Counted from the first letter of the stretch, positions 1 to 7,765 are shown. The stretch is DNA of 26,471 nucleotides from CAZDML01 sp964506645 (GCA_964506645.1 CAZDML010000013.1:1-26471), one strand, 5' to 3'. The notes: generated by a model from the sequence alone, not told the origin. Made by a program: numbers and translations.

Positions 1-4
1 AATC

Positions 5-24
5 CCTGCCTGCCAGCAGGCAGG
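5..24. repeat. 20-base palindromic hairpin
   Basis: Two 8-base arms, CCTGCCTG and CAGGCAGG, flank a 4-base CCAG loop. The hairpin lies just downstream of the carbonic anhydrase stop codon. No T-run follows on the minus strand, so it is not a classic intrinsic terminator. It resembles a short dispersed palindromic repeat, but no second copy is in this window. Confidence 0.55.
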
Positions 25-43
25 CTCCAAAACGTTCAAACGT

Positions 44-661
44 CTACAGCGTCAGACTCTCGGCAATGGACGTGACGGGGTTTTTTAGGATATCGCGAAG
101 AAGCCCATCATCGAGTCCATAGGCCCAGCCGTGCACGGAAAGATTTTGTCCACTTTTCCAAGCATTCATCACAATCGTGGATTCACAGACGTTGCGCACC
201 TGCTCAATGACATTGAGTTCGCAAAGCTTTCGACCGCGCTCCAAATCGTTTGGCAGCGCCGCGAGCATCGTCTCGTATTTATCACGAACATCGGCCAGGT
301 GTCGAAGCCAATTGCTGACGAGTCCTAAATCTTTCTTTTCGACAACAGACTGAACACCACCGCATCCGTAATGGCCCGTCACGATGATGTGCTCCACCTT
401 AAGTACTTCCACAGCGAACTGGATCACCGAAAGGCAATTCAAATCGGTGTGGACCACCAGATTGGCCACATTGCGGTGCACAAACAGTTCCCCCGGCAGG
501 AGCCCAACAATCTCATTGGCGGGTACGCGGCTGTCGGAACAGCCAATCCATAGATATTTCGGCCGCTGCTGTTCGGACAAACGACGAAAAAAAGCCGTGT
601 CCTGCTGGGTCATTTTCTGGGACCAGGCTTTGTTCTTTTCGAAAAGTTCGTTTAGTTTCAT
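44..661 (-). CDS. can: Beta-class carbonic anhydrase
   Basis: This cytoplasmic zinc enzyme interconverts CO2 and bicarbonate. The 205-residue product carries the family zinc site: Cys41 and Asp43 in the CSDSR motif, and His97 and Cys100 in GHYGCGG. Asp43-Arg45 form the usual catalytic dyad. The length is close to E. coli Can (about 220 residues) and the motif spacing matches it. It starts at ATG 26 bases after the stop of the upstream envelope gene, so the two are probably cotranscribed. Only a weak ribosome binding site is visible. A TAAAAT hexamer at 670-675, 8 bases before the ATG, could give a very short leader. Family assignment is firm; a role such as bicarbonate supply for biosynthesis is inferred. 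Confidence 0.95.
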   Translation of the reverse strand: MKLNELFEKNKAWSQKMTQQDTAFFRRLSEQQRPKYLWIGCSDSRVPANEIVGLLPGELFVHRNVANLVVHTDLNCLSVIQFAVEVLKVEHIIVTGHYGCGGVQSVVEKKDLGLVSNWLRHLADVRDKYETMLAALPNDLERGRKLCELNVIEQVRNVCESTIVMNAWKSGQNLSVHGWAYGLDDGLLRDILKNPVTSIAESLTL

Positions 662-687
662 AGGGTCTTATTTTAACTTTTTGATGC

Positions 688-1260
688 TTAGAGAGAGGGG
701 CTCTCAATACCGCGGATCTGATCCAGCGTAAACGACCGTGCCGTTGGCTTTGAAAGGGTTAAGCGGCGAGCATCGTACTCGCTCACACGCCCGCGGACCA
801 CTTCCCCTGTATTTGTGTAGACCGTGACCGGCATGCCGCGCGTCAGATGACGCAACGCATTTTCCAAACGGTCCCCGGAATACGCCGATGCGGGAAGCGG
901 GGCCAGGGTCACTGCCGAGGCTGTTGGAACCACCGACTCTGACGATGGAGGCACAAGACGCACCGGTGGCGGCACGGACGGGACTCCCGCCACATGATCG
1001 GCGAAGTCCATGATATTTGGATACCGGGCCGCAGAATCGCGCAGCTGCTTCAAGACCTCGGGCTGTCGTTCGGCAGAAACACCCTGCAGTTCCATCAGCG
1101 TGCGCAGATACGGACCTTGTCCCGACTGAATGTTATCGACAAGCCCCTGATAGCCCATCACCACAAAGGACTGAACGCGCCGGGGATCCTGGGCGGCATA
1201 TCCCACAGAGATCAGCCATGCCAGAAGAAGAAAAGCAATCGTGCCGTTACGCCGTTGCAT
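688..1260 (-). CDS. Secreted protein with C-terminal Sm/SH3-like segment, unknown function
   Basis: I do not recognise a named family. The 190-residue product begins with two Arg and a hydrophobic stretch (about residues 7-22), a likely signal peptide. The middle (about 95-130) is Pro/Ser/Val-rich and looks like a linker. The last ~45 residues (TVYTNTGEVVRGRVSEYD, then alternating hydrophobics) resemble a small beta-barrel such as an Sm or SH3-like fold. An export signal plus linker suggests a periplasmic protein. Its ATG lies 14 bases inside the 3' end of the upstream membrane-protein gene, so translation is probably coupled. Carbonic anhydrase follows 26 bases downstream. Confidence 0.7.
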   Translation of the reverse strand: MQRRNGTIAFLLLAWLISVGYAAQDPRRVQSFVVMGYQGLVDNIQSGQGPYLRTLMELQGVSAERQPEVLKQLRDSAARYPNIMDFADHVAGVPSVPPPVRLVPPSSESVVPTASAVTLAPLPASAYSGDRLENALRHLTRGMPVTVYTNTGEVVRGRVSEYDARRLTLSKPTARSFTLDQIRGIESPSL

Positions 1261-1705
1261 CGGTTGAAATTTCCGGATGTCGAATCAAACCGCCCTCATG
1301 CGCCGCTTTTCCCATGGCGGCAGAGACAGCCACCGCCCCCGCCAGGAGAACCCACGCGAAGGTTTTCGGAAGCTCGCCTTTCTTATGCATGAGATACAGT
1401 GCCGCGAGTGCTAAGGCCGCCAAAAGAGAGGAACCCACGCAGGCGCCTTCCCCGGCCTCGGCATGTTCATGCACGACGGCACGATCGATCGTCACCCCCG
1501 GGTAATCAAACAATGTCTTGGCCGCCGGACCGCCGGTCCGTAGCGTTACAAAGCTCAACACACCCATGACTACAAACCCCCACAAAGCGATTTTCACTGT
1601 CTCGCTATTTTTGCGGAACCATCCCGCTACAAAAAATGCCAAACAGACCGGAATTCCAATCACAGGAATATGATTCACCAACAAATGCGCATAAGCGCCA
1701 TTCAT
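1247..1705 (-). CDS. Four-helix integral membrane protein (AHLLVNHIPVIG type)
   Basis: The 152-residue product has about four transmembrane segments (roughly residues 10-29, 38-55, 88-106, 115-131). The N-terminal HLLVNHIPVIG motif resembles small uncharacterised membrane proteins of the DUF2231 kind. Further His residues (VHEHAE near the middle, AAHEGGLIRHPE at the C terminus) could bind a metal or heme, which is speculation. The start is well supported: AAAGGGAGG lies 5-6 bases before the ATG. It opens a likely three-gene unit with the secreted protein (14-base overlap) and carbonic anhydrase. Confidence 0.72.
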   Translation of the reverse strand: MNGAYAHLLVNHIPVIGIPVCLAFFVAGWFRKNSETVKIALWGFVVMGVLSFVTLRTGGPAAKTLFDYPGVTIDRAVVHEHAEAGEGACVGSSLLAALALAALYLMHKKGELPKTFAWVLLAGAVAVSAAMGKAAHEGGLIRHPEISTDATA

Positions 1706-1746
1706 AGAAGCCTCCCTTTACATCCTATTGTACCGCTCTGGTTAAA

Positions 1747-2937
1747 CTAAATTCCTTCATCCCAGCGGGCGGGGATGGGTTGTCCCTGCGGAGACGCGGC
1801 GGGTGTCGTCCATTCCATGACGGGAATAGAAAATTGCCACTGCGCCTGCACATGGATCGCAGATTTGACGTAATGGTCCACCCCGTACGGGTTGTTCCCG
1901 ATAAACGATCCGGTGTATTCGAGAAGAAGATTAAAGTCGTTGCTGAGAATAATATCCCACCGGATCGTTCCGATGTTGACGATGGGCTGTGTGTAAACAG
2001 GATCGCCGCCCTCGTGCGAGTAGCGGTGCCCGCGCCAATGGCCGTAGATCAGCTTCAGACGACTATAGCGCAAATAGAATTCATAGAGATCGCCGTCGCC
2101 ATTGCGTGAGATGTTGTCGGCCGCATTGGATGAGCCGTCCACACGATAGTGCGAATGGAGATACGAATACTTGACGCCACCGCTCATGCGCTGGCTGATC
2201 GGGATCTGCACTCCAATACCAAAGAGCTCGGCGATATCATTTTTCGTTGAACCACCGCTGTGATCATGGAGCGTTCCCCCCTCGTGGATCCAGTGGGACT
2301 GGTAGTTAAAACGAAACCACCTCCACGCGTTACGGTGCACAAATCCCAGGTCGAATTTTTCGCGGTGATCTGCCGTATCCGTCTGGCGATAATTAAAGTA
2401 GAGATCGTCGTACCAATTTTCTTTGCGCAGAAGAAGTTGAGCACCGGTCTCGTTTGTTTTTTGCGTTACATAATTAAGTGGATAAAATAAGGCAGGTTGG
2501 TAATAGTGCGGCGTATCCAGATTGCCTAACACCACGCTGAGGGGACGAATCGGTTGCCACAACAGCTGCATCCAGGGGTCGACCGATCCGAATCCGGTTC
2601 GATCGCCGTACCCTTTTAAAGCAATGAGCCCCAACTGAATCCGGAAGCGCTCGTCCCAAAGAATCGTCGCAGTGGGTCGCAGTGTATCAGACAGAAACGT
2701 CCCATCGACAAAGCCTTCGGCATCGGATGACTCAAAATCATAAAAATCGATGACATTATAGACATCCAAATAAAGGCGGTGATGGTTGGAAGGCGGCTGT
2801 GACCAGGCCGAGGTTGTAATGTTTGTCTCATAATCCATCCGGTCAAACTCCGTCACCGGAGAAATGACGGCAAGAGCCGGGCGGCACAGCAGCCCTGCTC
2901 CGCAGAGACCGAGAAAGAATATGGCTATTTTTCCCAA
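1747..2937 (-). CDS. Outer-membrane beta-barrel protein, unknown substrate
   Basis: The 396-residue product begins with a signal peptide (GKIAIFFLGLCGAGLL, likely cleaved after ALA near residue 23). It continues with many alternating aromatic/hydrophobic strands rich in Tyr, Trp and Asn (for example LYLDVYNVIDFYDF, DLYFNYRQT, LYEFYLRYSRLKLIYG) and few long hydrophobic stretches. This is typical of a porin-like barrel. I cannot name a family. The start appears to be TTG at 2935-2937, because the signal peptide lies upstream of the first in-frame ATG. No good ribosome binding site is seen, and the upstream CDGSH gene ends 8 bases away, so translation may be coupled. It is the last gene of the unit carrying the pentose-phosphate enzymes. 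Confidence 0.72.
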   Translation of the reverse strand: MGKIAIFFLGLCGAGLLCRPALAVISPVTEFDRMDYETNITTSAWSQPPSNHHRLYLDVYNVIDFYDFESSDAEGFVDGTFLSDTLRPTATILWDERFRIQLGLIALKGYGDRTGFGSVDPWMQLLWQPIRPLSVVLGNLDTPHYYQPALFYPLNYVTQKTNETGAQLLLRKENWYDDLYFNYRQTDTADHREKFDLGFVHRNAWRWFRFNYQSHWIHEGGTLHDHSGGSTKNDIAELFGIGVQIPISQRMSGGVKYSYLHSHYRVDGSSNAADNISRNGDGDLYEFYLRYSRLKLIYGHWRGHRYSHEGGDPVYTQPIVNIGTIRWDIILSNDFNLLLEYTGSFIGNNPYGVDHYVKSAIHVQAQWQFSIPVMEWTTPAASPQGQPIPARWDEGI

Positions 2938-2945
2938 GGAACGGC

Positions 2946-3134
2946 TTATCCCTGGAAGTTATTCTTGGCGTGAGCACCGTCGCAAAACGGCTTGTTGGCG
3001 GAATGACCGCAGCGGCAGAGGGCGACGGTGGGGCGCGGCGGTGTGAGCGTCTTACCTTCGGCCTCCTGAACGTCTACTGCCCCCTGCACAACAAGCGGCC
3101 CATTTTTGAGTACTTTTATCTTAACGTCAGCCAT
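2946..3134 (-). CDS. CDGSH-type iron-sulfur protein
   Basis: This 62-residue protein has one complete CDGSH motif: Cys40, Cys42, Cys51 and His55 in CRCGHSANKPFCDGAH. The 3Cys-1His set binds a redox-active, labile [2Fe-2S] cluster. The N-terminal half forms a short strand-rich segment as in prokaryotic mitoNEET relatives. A strong GGGAGG lies about 7 bases before the ATG. It follows 6-phosphogluconolactonase and precedes the barrel protein in the same orientation. Family members act in redox sensing or cluster transfer; its partner here is unknown. Confidence 0.9.
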   Translation of the reverse strand: MADVKIKVLKNGPLVVQGAVDVQEAEGKTLTPPRPTVALCRCGHSANKPFCDGAHAKNNFQG

Positions 3135-3157
3135 GATTTATCCTCCCGAGTAACATC

Positions 3158-3920
3158 CTATCCAATCACTGATTGATCGACGTACCNNNNNNNNNNCGCC
3201 GCCGTTCACCGGGTCGACTAGGCTTGCCGGGCACGATACGTCGCTGAATTCCTGCGCATGGGCAAAGGCTTCGCGCTTTTTGGCACCGGTCACTAAAAAC
3301 CAAACCCGCCGCCCATGGTTGATAGCATCCATCGTGAGCGTCATACGTACGGTCTGCAGCTGGCGCACAACATTACCTACCACCCATCGCGTACCGTGCT
3401 CGGTCAGCGCGGGCGTCCCCGGCAAGAGCGAGGCGACATGTCCATCCGGCCCCATGCCGAGAAAAATCAGGTCGAAGCGAGGCCATTCCTCCCCTTTAAA
3501 AAGATCTTTCAATGTATGTTCGTAGGCGCGCGCGGCTTCCGGCGGCGCTTCTTCCCCTTTCATACGAAACACCTGCGATCCTAGCACCGAAACGTGATCG
3601 AGGAGCGTCCGCTTCACCATGCCAAAGTTGCTGTCGGGATGATCCTGCGGCACACAACGTTCATCGCCCCAGAAGAGCCAGAGTTTATTCCAGGGAATGG
3701 ATTGGGCATACGGAGCCTGAGTGAGCCGAGCGTAAAACAGTTTGGGAGTAACGCCTCCCGCCAGAGCAATGATGCAACGCCCTTTTTCTGTGACTGTCTG
3801 TTGGACAACATTCAGAAAGTCCTGAGCGACGCGGTCGGCCAAGGCTTCGGGAGTCGCGGAGACGATGAGTTCCACCGGAAGGAGTTTAGACGCCGACAAG
3901 GGTCTTTCGCTTGGCTTCAA
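3158..3920 (-). CDS. pgl: 6-phosphogluconolactonase (DevB/SOL type), interrupted by gap
   Basis: It hydrolyses 6-phosphogluconolactone in the oxidative pentose phosphate pathway. Family motifs are all present in order: ALAGGVTPK, FWGDERCVP followed by SNFGM, and GMGPDGHVASLLPG. Before the gap the protein ends ASLVDPVNGG. After the gap the frame reading YVDQSVIG with stop at 3158-3160 matches the usual family C terminus (W-[FY]-[LV]-D...). The unshifted frame, which runs to 3138, gives a non-family tail, so I place the end at 3158. The start is uncertain: TTG at 3920 overlaps transaldolase by 35 bases, and a GTG at 3873-3875 just after the transaldolase stop also fits the family length. Coupled to tal upstream; CDGSH gene follows. 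Confidence 0.88.
3187..3196. other. Assembly gap (10 N) inside pgl
   Basis: Ten Ns interrupt the 3' end of the 6-phosphogluconolactonase gene. The coding frames on either side are consistent only if the real gap is a multiple of three, so 10 looks like a placeholder length. Confidence 0.95.
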
Positions 3921-4983
3921 TACTCTGAATCAAAGCGTCGTAGGAGTCGGTAAAGAGTTTTAGGCCTTCGTCTTCGAGCTGGCGTGTCACATCCGCCATA
4001 CGGATGCCGAGCTTTTCCAAATCGGCGAGAACCGCCTGGCTCTGCGCGGTGTTTCCGGGTAGGGATTTTTTCGGCACGCCGTGATCGCGGAACGCGTCGA
4101 TGGTGGCCGGCGGCAGCGTGTTCACGGTATTGGGGCCAATGAGCTCTTCCACATAGAGCACATCCCGGTAGGCCGGGTTCTTGGTGCTGGTGCTGGCCCA
4201 GAGCGGGCGCTGCACAGCGGCGCCCTTGGCTTTAAGCGCCTGATACCGCGCCGAGGCGGTGGCCTTTTCAAAAATCTGGTACGCCAGGCAGGCGTTGGCA
4301 ATCGCTGCCTTGCCCTGAAGGGTCTTATTGGATTGCTTCTCAAGCAAACCATCGACTAACGAGTCTACGCGACTAATAAAGAAGCTCGCCACCGACGCGA
4401 TAGATCCCAGCGATTTGCCAGATGCCGCTGCCTTTTCCAATCCGGCCAACCAGGCATCGATCACCTGCTGATACCGGTCAAGCGCAAAAATGAGCGTCAC
4501 GTTGACGTTGATGCCTTCCGCGAGTGCCTGTGTTACGGCCGGCAGGCTTTCCACAGCAGCGGGGATCTTGATCATCAAATTGGGTCGGTTCACGCGCTTC
4601 CAAAGATCACGTGCTTCCTGAAGTGTGCCTTGGGTGTTGCGTGCCAGATGTGGATTCACCTCTAAAGACACATAGCCGTCGAGTCCCTGGGTCTGCGCAT
4701 ACACGTCTTTAAACGCGTCGCAGGCCTGCTGAATATCAGCAACGGCCAGCGTTTCAAAAATGGCGGGGCCTTTCTGGCTCTTTTTTAATCCCTCTGCGAT
4801 CACCGCATCGTAATCCGTACTCCCCGTGATGGCTTTCTGAAAAATTGTGGGATTGGAGGTCACGCCGCGCAGTCCGTCCTGCTGAATCAGCTTCGCCAGC
4901 CCGCCTTCTGCGATAAATCGGCGCGTAATATTATCCAGCCAGACACTCTGACCCAGAGGCTGCAATTGGAGAAGCGGGTTCAT
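3886..4983 (-). CDS. tal: Transaldolase (long, ~365-residue type)
   Basis: Transaldolase moves a dihydroxyacetone unit between sedoheptulose 7-phosphate and glyceraldehyde 3-phosphate in the non-oxidative pentose phosphate pathway. Visible signatures are GVTSNPTIFQKAI (residues about 40-52), SLEVNPHLA, and NLMIKIPA with Schiff-base Lys139. The late motif DVLYVEELIGPNTVNTLP is typical of the longer TalA/Tal-Pgi-type enzymes. At 365 residues it is a stand-alone enzyme, not the bifunctional fusion with glucose-6-phosphate isomerase. The ATG overlaps the stop of the upstream zinc-finger/PrcB-like gene in an ATGA, and the next gene is pgl, so these form one translationally coupled unit. Confidence 0.95.
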   Translation of the reverse strand: MNPLLQLQPLGQSVWLDNITRRFIAEGGLAKLIQQDGLRGVTSNPTIFQKAITGSTDYDAVIAEGLKKSQKGPAIFETLAVADIQQACDAFKDVYAQTQGLDGYVSLEVNPHLARNTQGTLQEARDLWKRVNRPNLMIKIPAAVESLPAVTQALAEGINVNVTLIFALDRYQQVIDAWLAGLEKAAASGKSLGSIASVASFFISRVDSLVDGLLEKQSNKTLQGKAAIANACLAYQIFEKATASARYQALKAKGAAVQRPLWASTSTKNPAYRDVLYVEELIGPNTVNTLPPATIDAFRDHGVPKKSLPGNTAQSQAVLADLEKLGIRMADVTRQLEDEGLKLFTDSYDALIQSIEAKRKTLVGV

Positions 4984-5867
4984 GAAGCGGCTCCTTTGAC
5001 AAAAATAATTTTCAGATTGGTTTTTGGAATGGTGATCAAATGATAGGGATGCACAATCACCGCCGCGGCCTGTTGATCAGCGGCAGGCTCAGTCACCACG
5101 TAACGCACAACGATCTGGCCGTTTTCTTCCTTCGCTGGAAGCAGCGACACGGTATACCCGGCCACCGGTTTTTCTCCCAGGAAAACTCCCACGACCAGCT
5201 GCTGTTCAAAATCCACGCGCGGGGTTTTGCTGTCTTCGCCGTTCATTTCATGCCAGAGCGTACGCCAGTCATCACGATTCCTGACAATCATCTCGCGATG
5301 ATCCTTAATCAGGCAGAAGGATCCTTTCCACTGACGGTGCTTCGGCGGTTCAGGCACAGCCGCCACAGTACTGACCGCCACGCGGGAGGCAGCCGCGGCG
5401 TCCTTGGGATCTTCGACAACAGCAGTAGCCAGGGGTTCGGCAGGCGCTGTACTTACGGCGACACTGGGAGACATCGCTTCCACAGCAGGTTGTTCCGGAA
5501 CGGCATCTGGTTTCGAACGCATTGACGAAAAAACGGAGAGCCAATCCCATTTAATGCCGGCCCACACAAGCACTGCCATAAATAAGGGAATAAACATCCA
5601 GCGTCGCATTGGACTGGGCGGACTGGCGAGCGGCGCCTGCTGGCGGCTGATCCGACTGACAAAAAGATTTTGTCCTTGTTGTGGAGTGGCGCTTTTAAGG
5701 GCATCACGCTTGGAGCGCGCTTCTTTCGCCCGAAGCTTAGATAGATACTGTCGGCACTTTTCGCATTCTGCCAGATGGGCATCCACCAGGCGTTTTTGCG
5801 ACTCCATAAGCCCTCCGGCTAGATAGGCAGAGAGCTGCGATTTCACATGACCAGACATAGACAACAT
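4980..5867 (-). CDS. Zinc-finger (anti-sigma-like) membrane protein with PrcB-like C-terminal domain
   Basis: From the chosen ATG the product has 295 residues. The N-terminal 40 residues match the zf-HC2 anti-sigma fold: an early His7, then His31-x3-Cys35-x2-Cys38. One transmembrane helix follows (about 110-130), then a Pro/Ala/Val-rich linker. The C-terminal ~110 residues (VDFEQQLVVGVFLGEKPVAGY and after) resemble the PrcB C-terminal domain found in some extracytoplasmic proteins. Zn finger inside and PrcB-like domain outside suggests a transmembrane sensor or anti-sigma factor, but no sigma factor gene is adjacent. The open frame extends to a GTG at 5909, inside an inverted repeat flanking the tRNA. 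I prefer ATG 5867 (GAAGG 7 bases upstream) or ATG 5858. It overlaps tal by ATGA. Confidence 0.75.
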   Translation of the reverse strand: MLSMSGHVKSQLSAYLAGGLMESQKRLVDAHLAECEKCRQYLSKLRAKEARSKRDALKSATPQQGQNLFVSRISRQQAPLASPPSPMRRWMFIPLFMAVLVWAGIKWDWLSVFSSMRSKPDAVPEQPAVEAMSPSVAVSTAPAEPLATAVVEDPKDAAAASRVAVSTVAAVPEPPKHRQWKGSFCLIKDHREMIVRNRDDWRTLWHEMNGEDSKTPRVDFEQQLVVGVFLGEKPVAGYTVSLLPAKEENGQIVVRYVVTEPAADQQAAAVIVHPYHLITIPKTNLKIIFVKGAAS

Positions 5868-5908
5868 CCTTTTACCTTCTTTCGTTATTCTCTTTTTTAT
5901 TTTCGCCA

Positions 5909-5927
5909 CCGGAGAGGGAGGGATTCG
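5909..5927 (-). pseudogene. 3' fragment of a second tRNA-Ser-like sequence
   Basis: Nineteen bases are identical to 5986-6004, the T-loop/T-stem/acceptor 3' end of the intact tRNA-Ser. They begin at the CGAA of the T-loop. The matching 5' fragment is at 6105-6169, on the other side of the intact gene. Confidence 0.6.
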
Positions 5928-5986
5928 CCCCGCTTCCTTATTTTTTAAGGATGCGGGACTGTCCCGACCTATCTTGTTTTGGAGAC

Positions 5987-6076
5987 CGGAGAGGGAGGGA
6001 TTCGAACCCTCGATACGGGTTTACCCCGTATAGCGGTTTAGCAAACCGCCGCACTAGGCCACTATGCGACCTCTCC
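5987..6076 (-). tRNA. tRNA-Ser(GCU)
   Basis: This 90-base gene folds as a class II tRNA. The acceptor stem is GGAGAGG/CCTCTCC with discriminator G. The anticodon stem is GCGGT/ACCGC with loop TTGCTAA, anticodon GCU at 6040-6042. A long variable arm (ACGGG-GTAAA-CCCGT core) and a T arm GAGGG-TTCGAAT-CCCTC complete it. The long variable arm and anticodon give serine for AGC/AGU codons. CCA is not encoded. Flanking bases extend the acceptor helix (GGAGGCC / GGTCTCC), which is unusual. Confidence 0.96.
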
Positions 6077-6104
6077 GGCCTCCAAAACTCAATGAACAAC
6101 GGGA

Positions 6105-6169
6105 CGAACCCTCGATACGCCCCGCATCCGTATTATCTTAACAGTGCGGGGCAGTCCTTACCTCTCCGG
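6105..6169 (-). pseudogene. 5' fragment of a second tRNA-Ser-like sequence
   Basis: Read on the minus strand, it begins with the acceptor strand CCGGAGAGGT and ends with CGTATCGAGGGTTCG, 15 bases identical to the variable-arm/T-stem of the intact tRNA (6003-6017). Between these ends the D and anticodon regions are replaced by a GC-rich hairpin. Joined to 5909-5927 it would restore a T arm and acceptor stem, so the outer copy appears split in its T-loop. It probably encodes no working tRNA. Confidence 0.55.
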
Positions 6170-6236
6170 TGGCGAAAATTGAAAAAGTCCGAGGACAATT
6201 GATCCATCGATTATAACACAGGGATAGAAGGACCCG

Positions 6237-7559
6237 CTAAGAGGCTTTCACAAAGCTGACAAACGCTTCCGCCACCTGTCTTCGACGAAGCTTACGCACC
6301 ATAAAACGAACGCCTTCGCGGCTGAAGATTTCGCCCTTTTCCGGGGGCCGGTTCAGCTCGGTATCCACCCATCGGGCCAGCGTGGGTGGCTTTCCCCCTT
6401 CCAAGGGGTACGTAAAAGGCACATGGAGCAGTGCGCCCACAGCATCCATGCGCAGCGCCCCTCCGACAATCCATCCCGATTCCGTTTGATGGACGTGTGA
6501 CGGCATACGGTCGAACTCGTCTTCAATATCGCCTACGAGCTCCTCGATAATATCTTCCAGCGTGATCATGCCGAAAATTTTAAGGTCGGCTGTTTCCACG
6601 AGCGCAATGTGGACCTTCTCATGCATCATCTGTTCGAGGACCTGAGCGATGGGCAAGGCATCGGACAACCGCTTGATCGGACGTACGATCTGGCGGAGTT
6701 CGCCCGCCCCATGGCTCATCTTCAGCGTCATCACAATATCTTTAAAGTTCACATACCCCTGAATGGTCTGCGGGTTTCCTTCTTCTGAGCAAACAGGAAA
6801 ACGCGTATGCAGGTCAAGATGAGCGCGAATCATGGCATCCGGCAACGGACACCCCATTGGAATCATCGAAATTTCAGCGGCCGGGAGCGCAATCTCACGA
6901 ACGGGGCGAAACGACAACTGCGCAGCGGCCAGCACGATCTTTTCTTCCCGGGTCCCGATTAAACGCGACGCCCGTGCCAGCGAGGCCGCGGCGGAGAGTT
7001 CATGCAGCGCGGTGGCTTCCTCGGGAGACCGGTTCGTCCGCCAGCGTTTCCGGGAATACCCCATGAACGCTTTCACCGTGCCCTCGAACAAACGGACAAT
7101 CGGTGATGCCAGGCCCGTGAGGCCACGCATCAGTGGAGAGAACGTCAGGCATACCCATTCTTTATTTTCCAGCGCGAACGTTTTGGGAATCAGCTCCGCG
7201 GCCACAATAATAAGACTGCTGAGCGGAACGATCAGAAAGATAAGCGACAGGATGTTCGCGGTGACCCCGGACAGATTCCAGGCAGACTCCAGATAGGGAG
7301 AGAGATGCCCGTCCACGGTCGCACCGCCGGTTGCCGCGGCCACCGAGCCGGCGAAGGTCATGCCCATCTGGCATACCGCCAGCGTTCCTTCCATGCGTTC
7401 TTTCATGAACAGCGCCGCGGTAGCGCCGGCGCGTTTCTGTTCCACCAATACCAGGAGCCGAGCATGGGAAATAGATGCCAAAGCTATTTCATACCCCGCG
7501 CACAGGGCATTAAAAATTAGCATCAAGAGGACAATCAGAATTTCGTAGGCGTAAAACAT
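6237..7559 (-). CDS. CNNM / CBS / CorC-HlyC family membrane protein
   Basis: The 440-residue product has the hemolysin C/CorC architecture. An N-terminal CNNM transmembrane domain (about residues 1-190) holds several helices and the family-type ELIPKTFALEN motif. A tandem CBS region (about 225-345) and a C-terminal CorC_HlyC domain (about 350-430, with GALRMDAVG) follow. Relatives take part in magnesium or cobalt efflux; the actual ion here is not shown. I chose the ATG at 7557-7559, which starts directly before the first helix. An upstream TTG at 7583 adds eight residues and has no ribosome binding site. It stands alone, downstream of a structured intergenic region and upstream of tRNA-Ser. 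Confidence 0.88.
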   Translation of the reverse strand: MFYAYEILIVLLMLIFNALCAGYEIALASISHARLLVLVEQKRAGATAALFMKERMEGTLAVCQMGMTFAGSVAAATGGATVDGHLSPYLESAWNLSGVTANILSLIFLIVPLSSLIIVAAELIPKTFALENKEWVCLTFSPLMRGLTGLASPIVRLFEGTVKAFMGYSRKRWRTNRSPEEATALHELSAAASLARASRLIGTREEKIVLAAAQLSFRPVREIALPAAEISMIPMGCPLPDAMIRAHLDLHTRFPVCSEEGNPQTIQGYVNFKDIVMTLKMSHGAGELRQIVRPIKRLSDALPIAQVLEQMMHEKVHIALVETADLKIFGMITLEDIIEELVGDIEDEFDRMPSHVHQTESGWIVGGALRMDAVGALLHVPFTYPLEGGKPPTLARWVDTELNRPPEKGEIFSREGVRFMVRKLRRRQVAEAFVSFVKAS

Positions 7560-7685
7560 GCGTTTAAGACTCTCATTAGACAAAAAAAAGAGCGCGCCAG
7601 GGGAGAGGAAGAGCGAAGCACTATGAGTTCGGCGCTAGCGCAAATTCTCAACGCCCGATCCGGACCCCGGCCGGCAACAACGGAG

Positions 7686-7765
7686 GATCGAATGAATGGG
7701 CCTGCCTTGGCTTGGTCGCCGAAGGCGACCTTAGGAGTCTTCCTCAGTTGCAGGCCCATTCGATC
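7686..7765. repeat. 80-base branched palindromic element
   Basis: The outer stem pairs GATCG (7686-7690) plus AATGGGCCTGC (7695-7705) with GCAGGCCCATT (7750-7760) plus CGATC (7761-7765). That makes 16 base pairs with a 4-base AATG bulge that duplicates the adjacent AATG. Inside lie a perfect 7-bp hairpin GGTCGCC-GAA-GGCGACC (7714-7730) and a small AGGA/TCCT stem. The result is a multi-branched, cloverleaf-like fold on either strand. Confidence 0.7.

Larger units (their letters stand above)
5899..6179. repeat. Nested inverted repeats around tRNA-Ser
   Basis: A perfect 19-bp inverted repeat (5899-5917 and 6161-6179) encloses a second, 19-bp inverted repeat with one mismatch (about 5975-5993 and 6070-6088), which encloses the tRNA acceptor stem. 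Between them lie two related hairpins, 5929-5957 (CCCGC...GCGGG) and 6120-6151 (CCCCGCA...TGCGGGG). In both cases the repeat arm is the tRNA-Ser acceptor sequence plus flank, so each arm pair extends an acceptor stem. Confidence 0.75.

Noticed and set aside
3138..3186. Tail VRRSISDWIGCYSGG as the end of 6-phosphogluconolactonase
   Set aside because: It appears only if the gap is exactly 10 bases and runs into the ribosome binding site of the CDGSH gene; another frame matches the family.
5867..5909. GTG start at 5909 for the zinc-finger/PrcB-like protein
   Set aside because: The GTG is part of the tRNA-flanking inverted repeat; ATG 5867 or 5858 has better ribosome binding signals.
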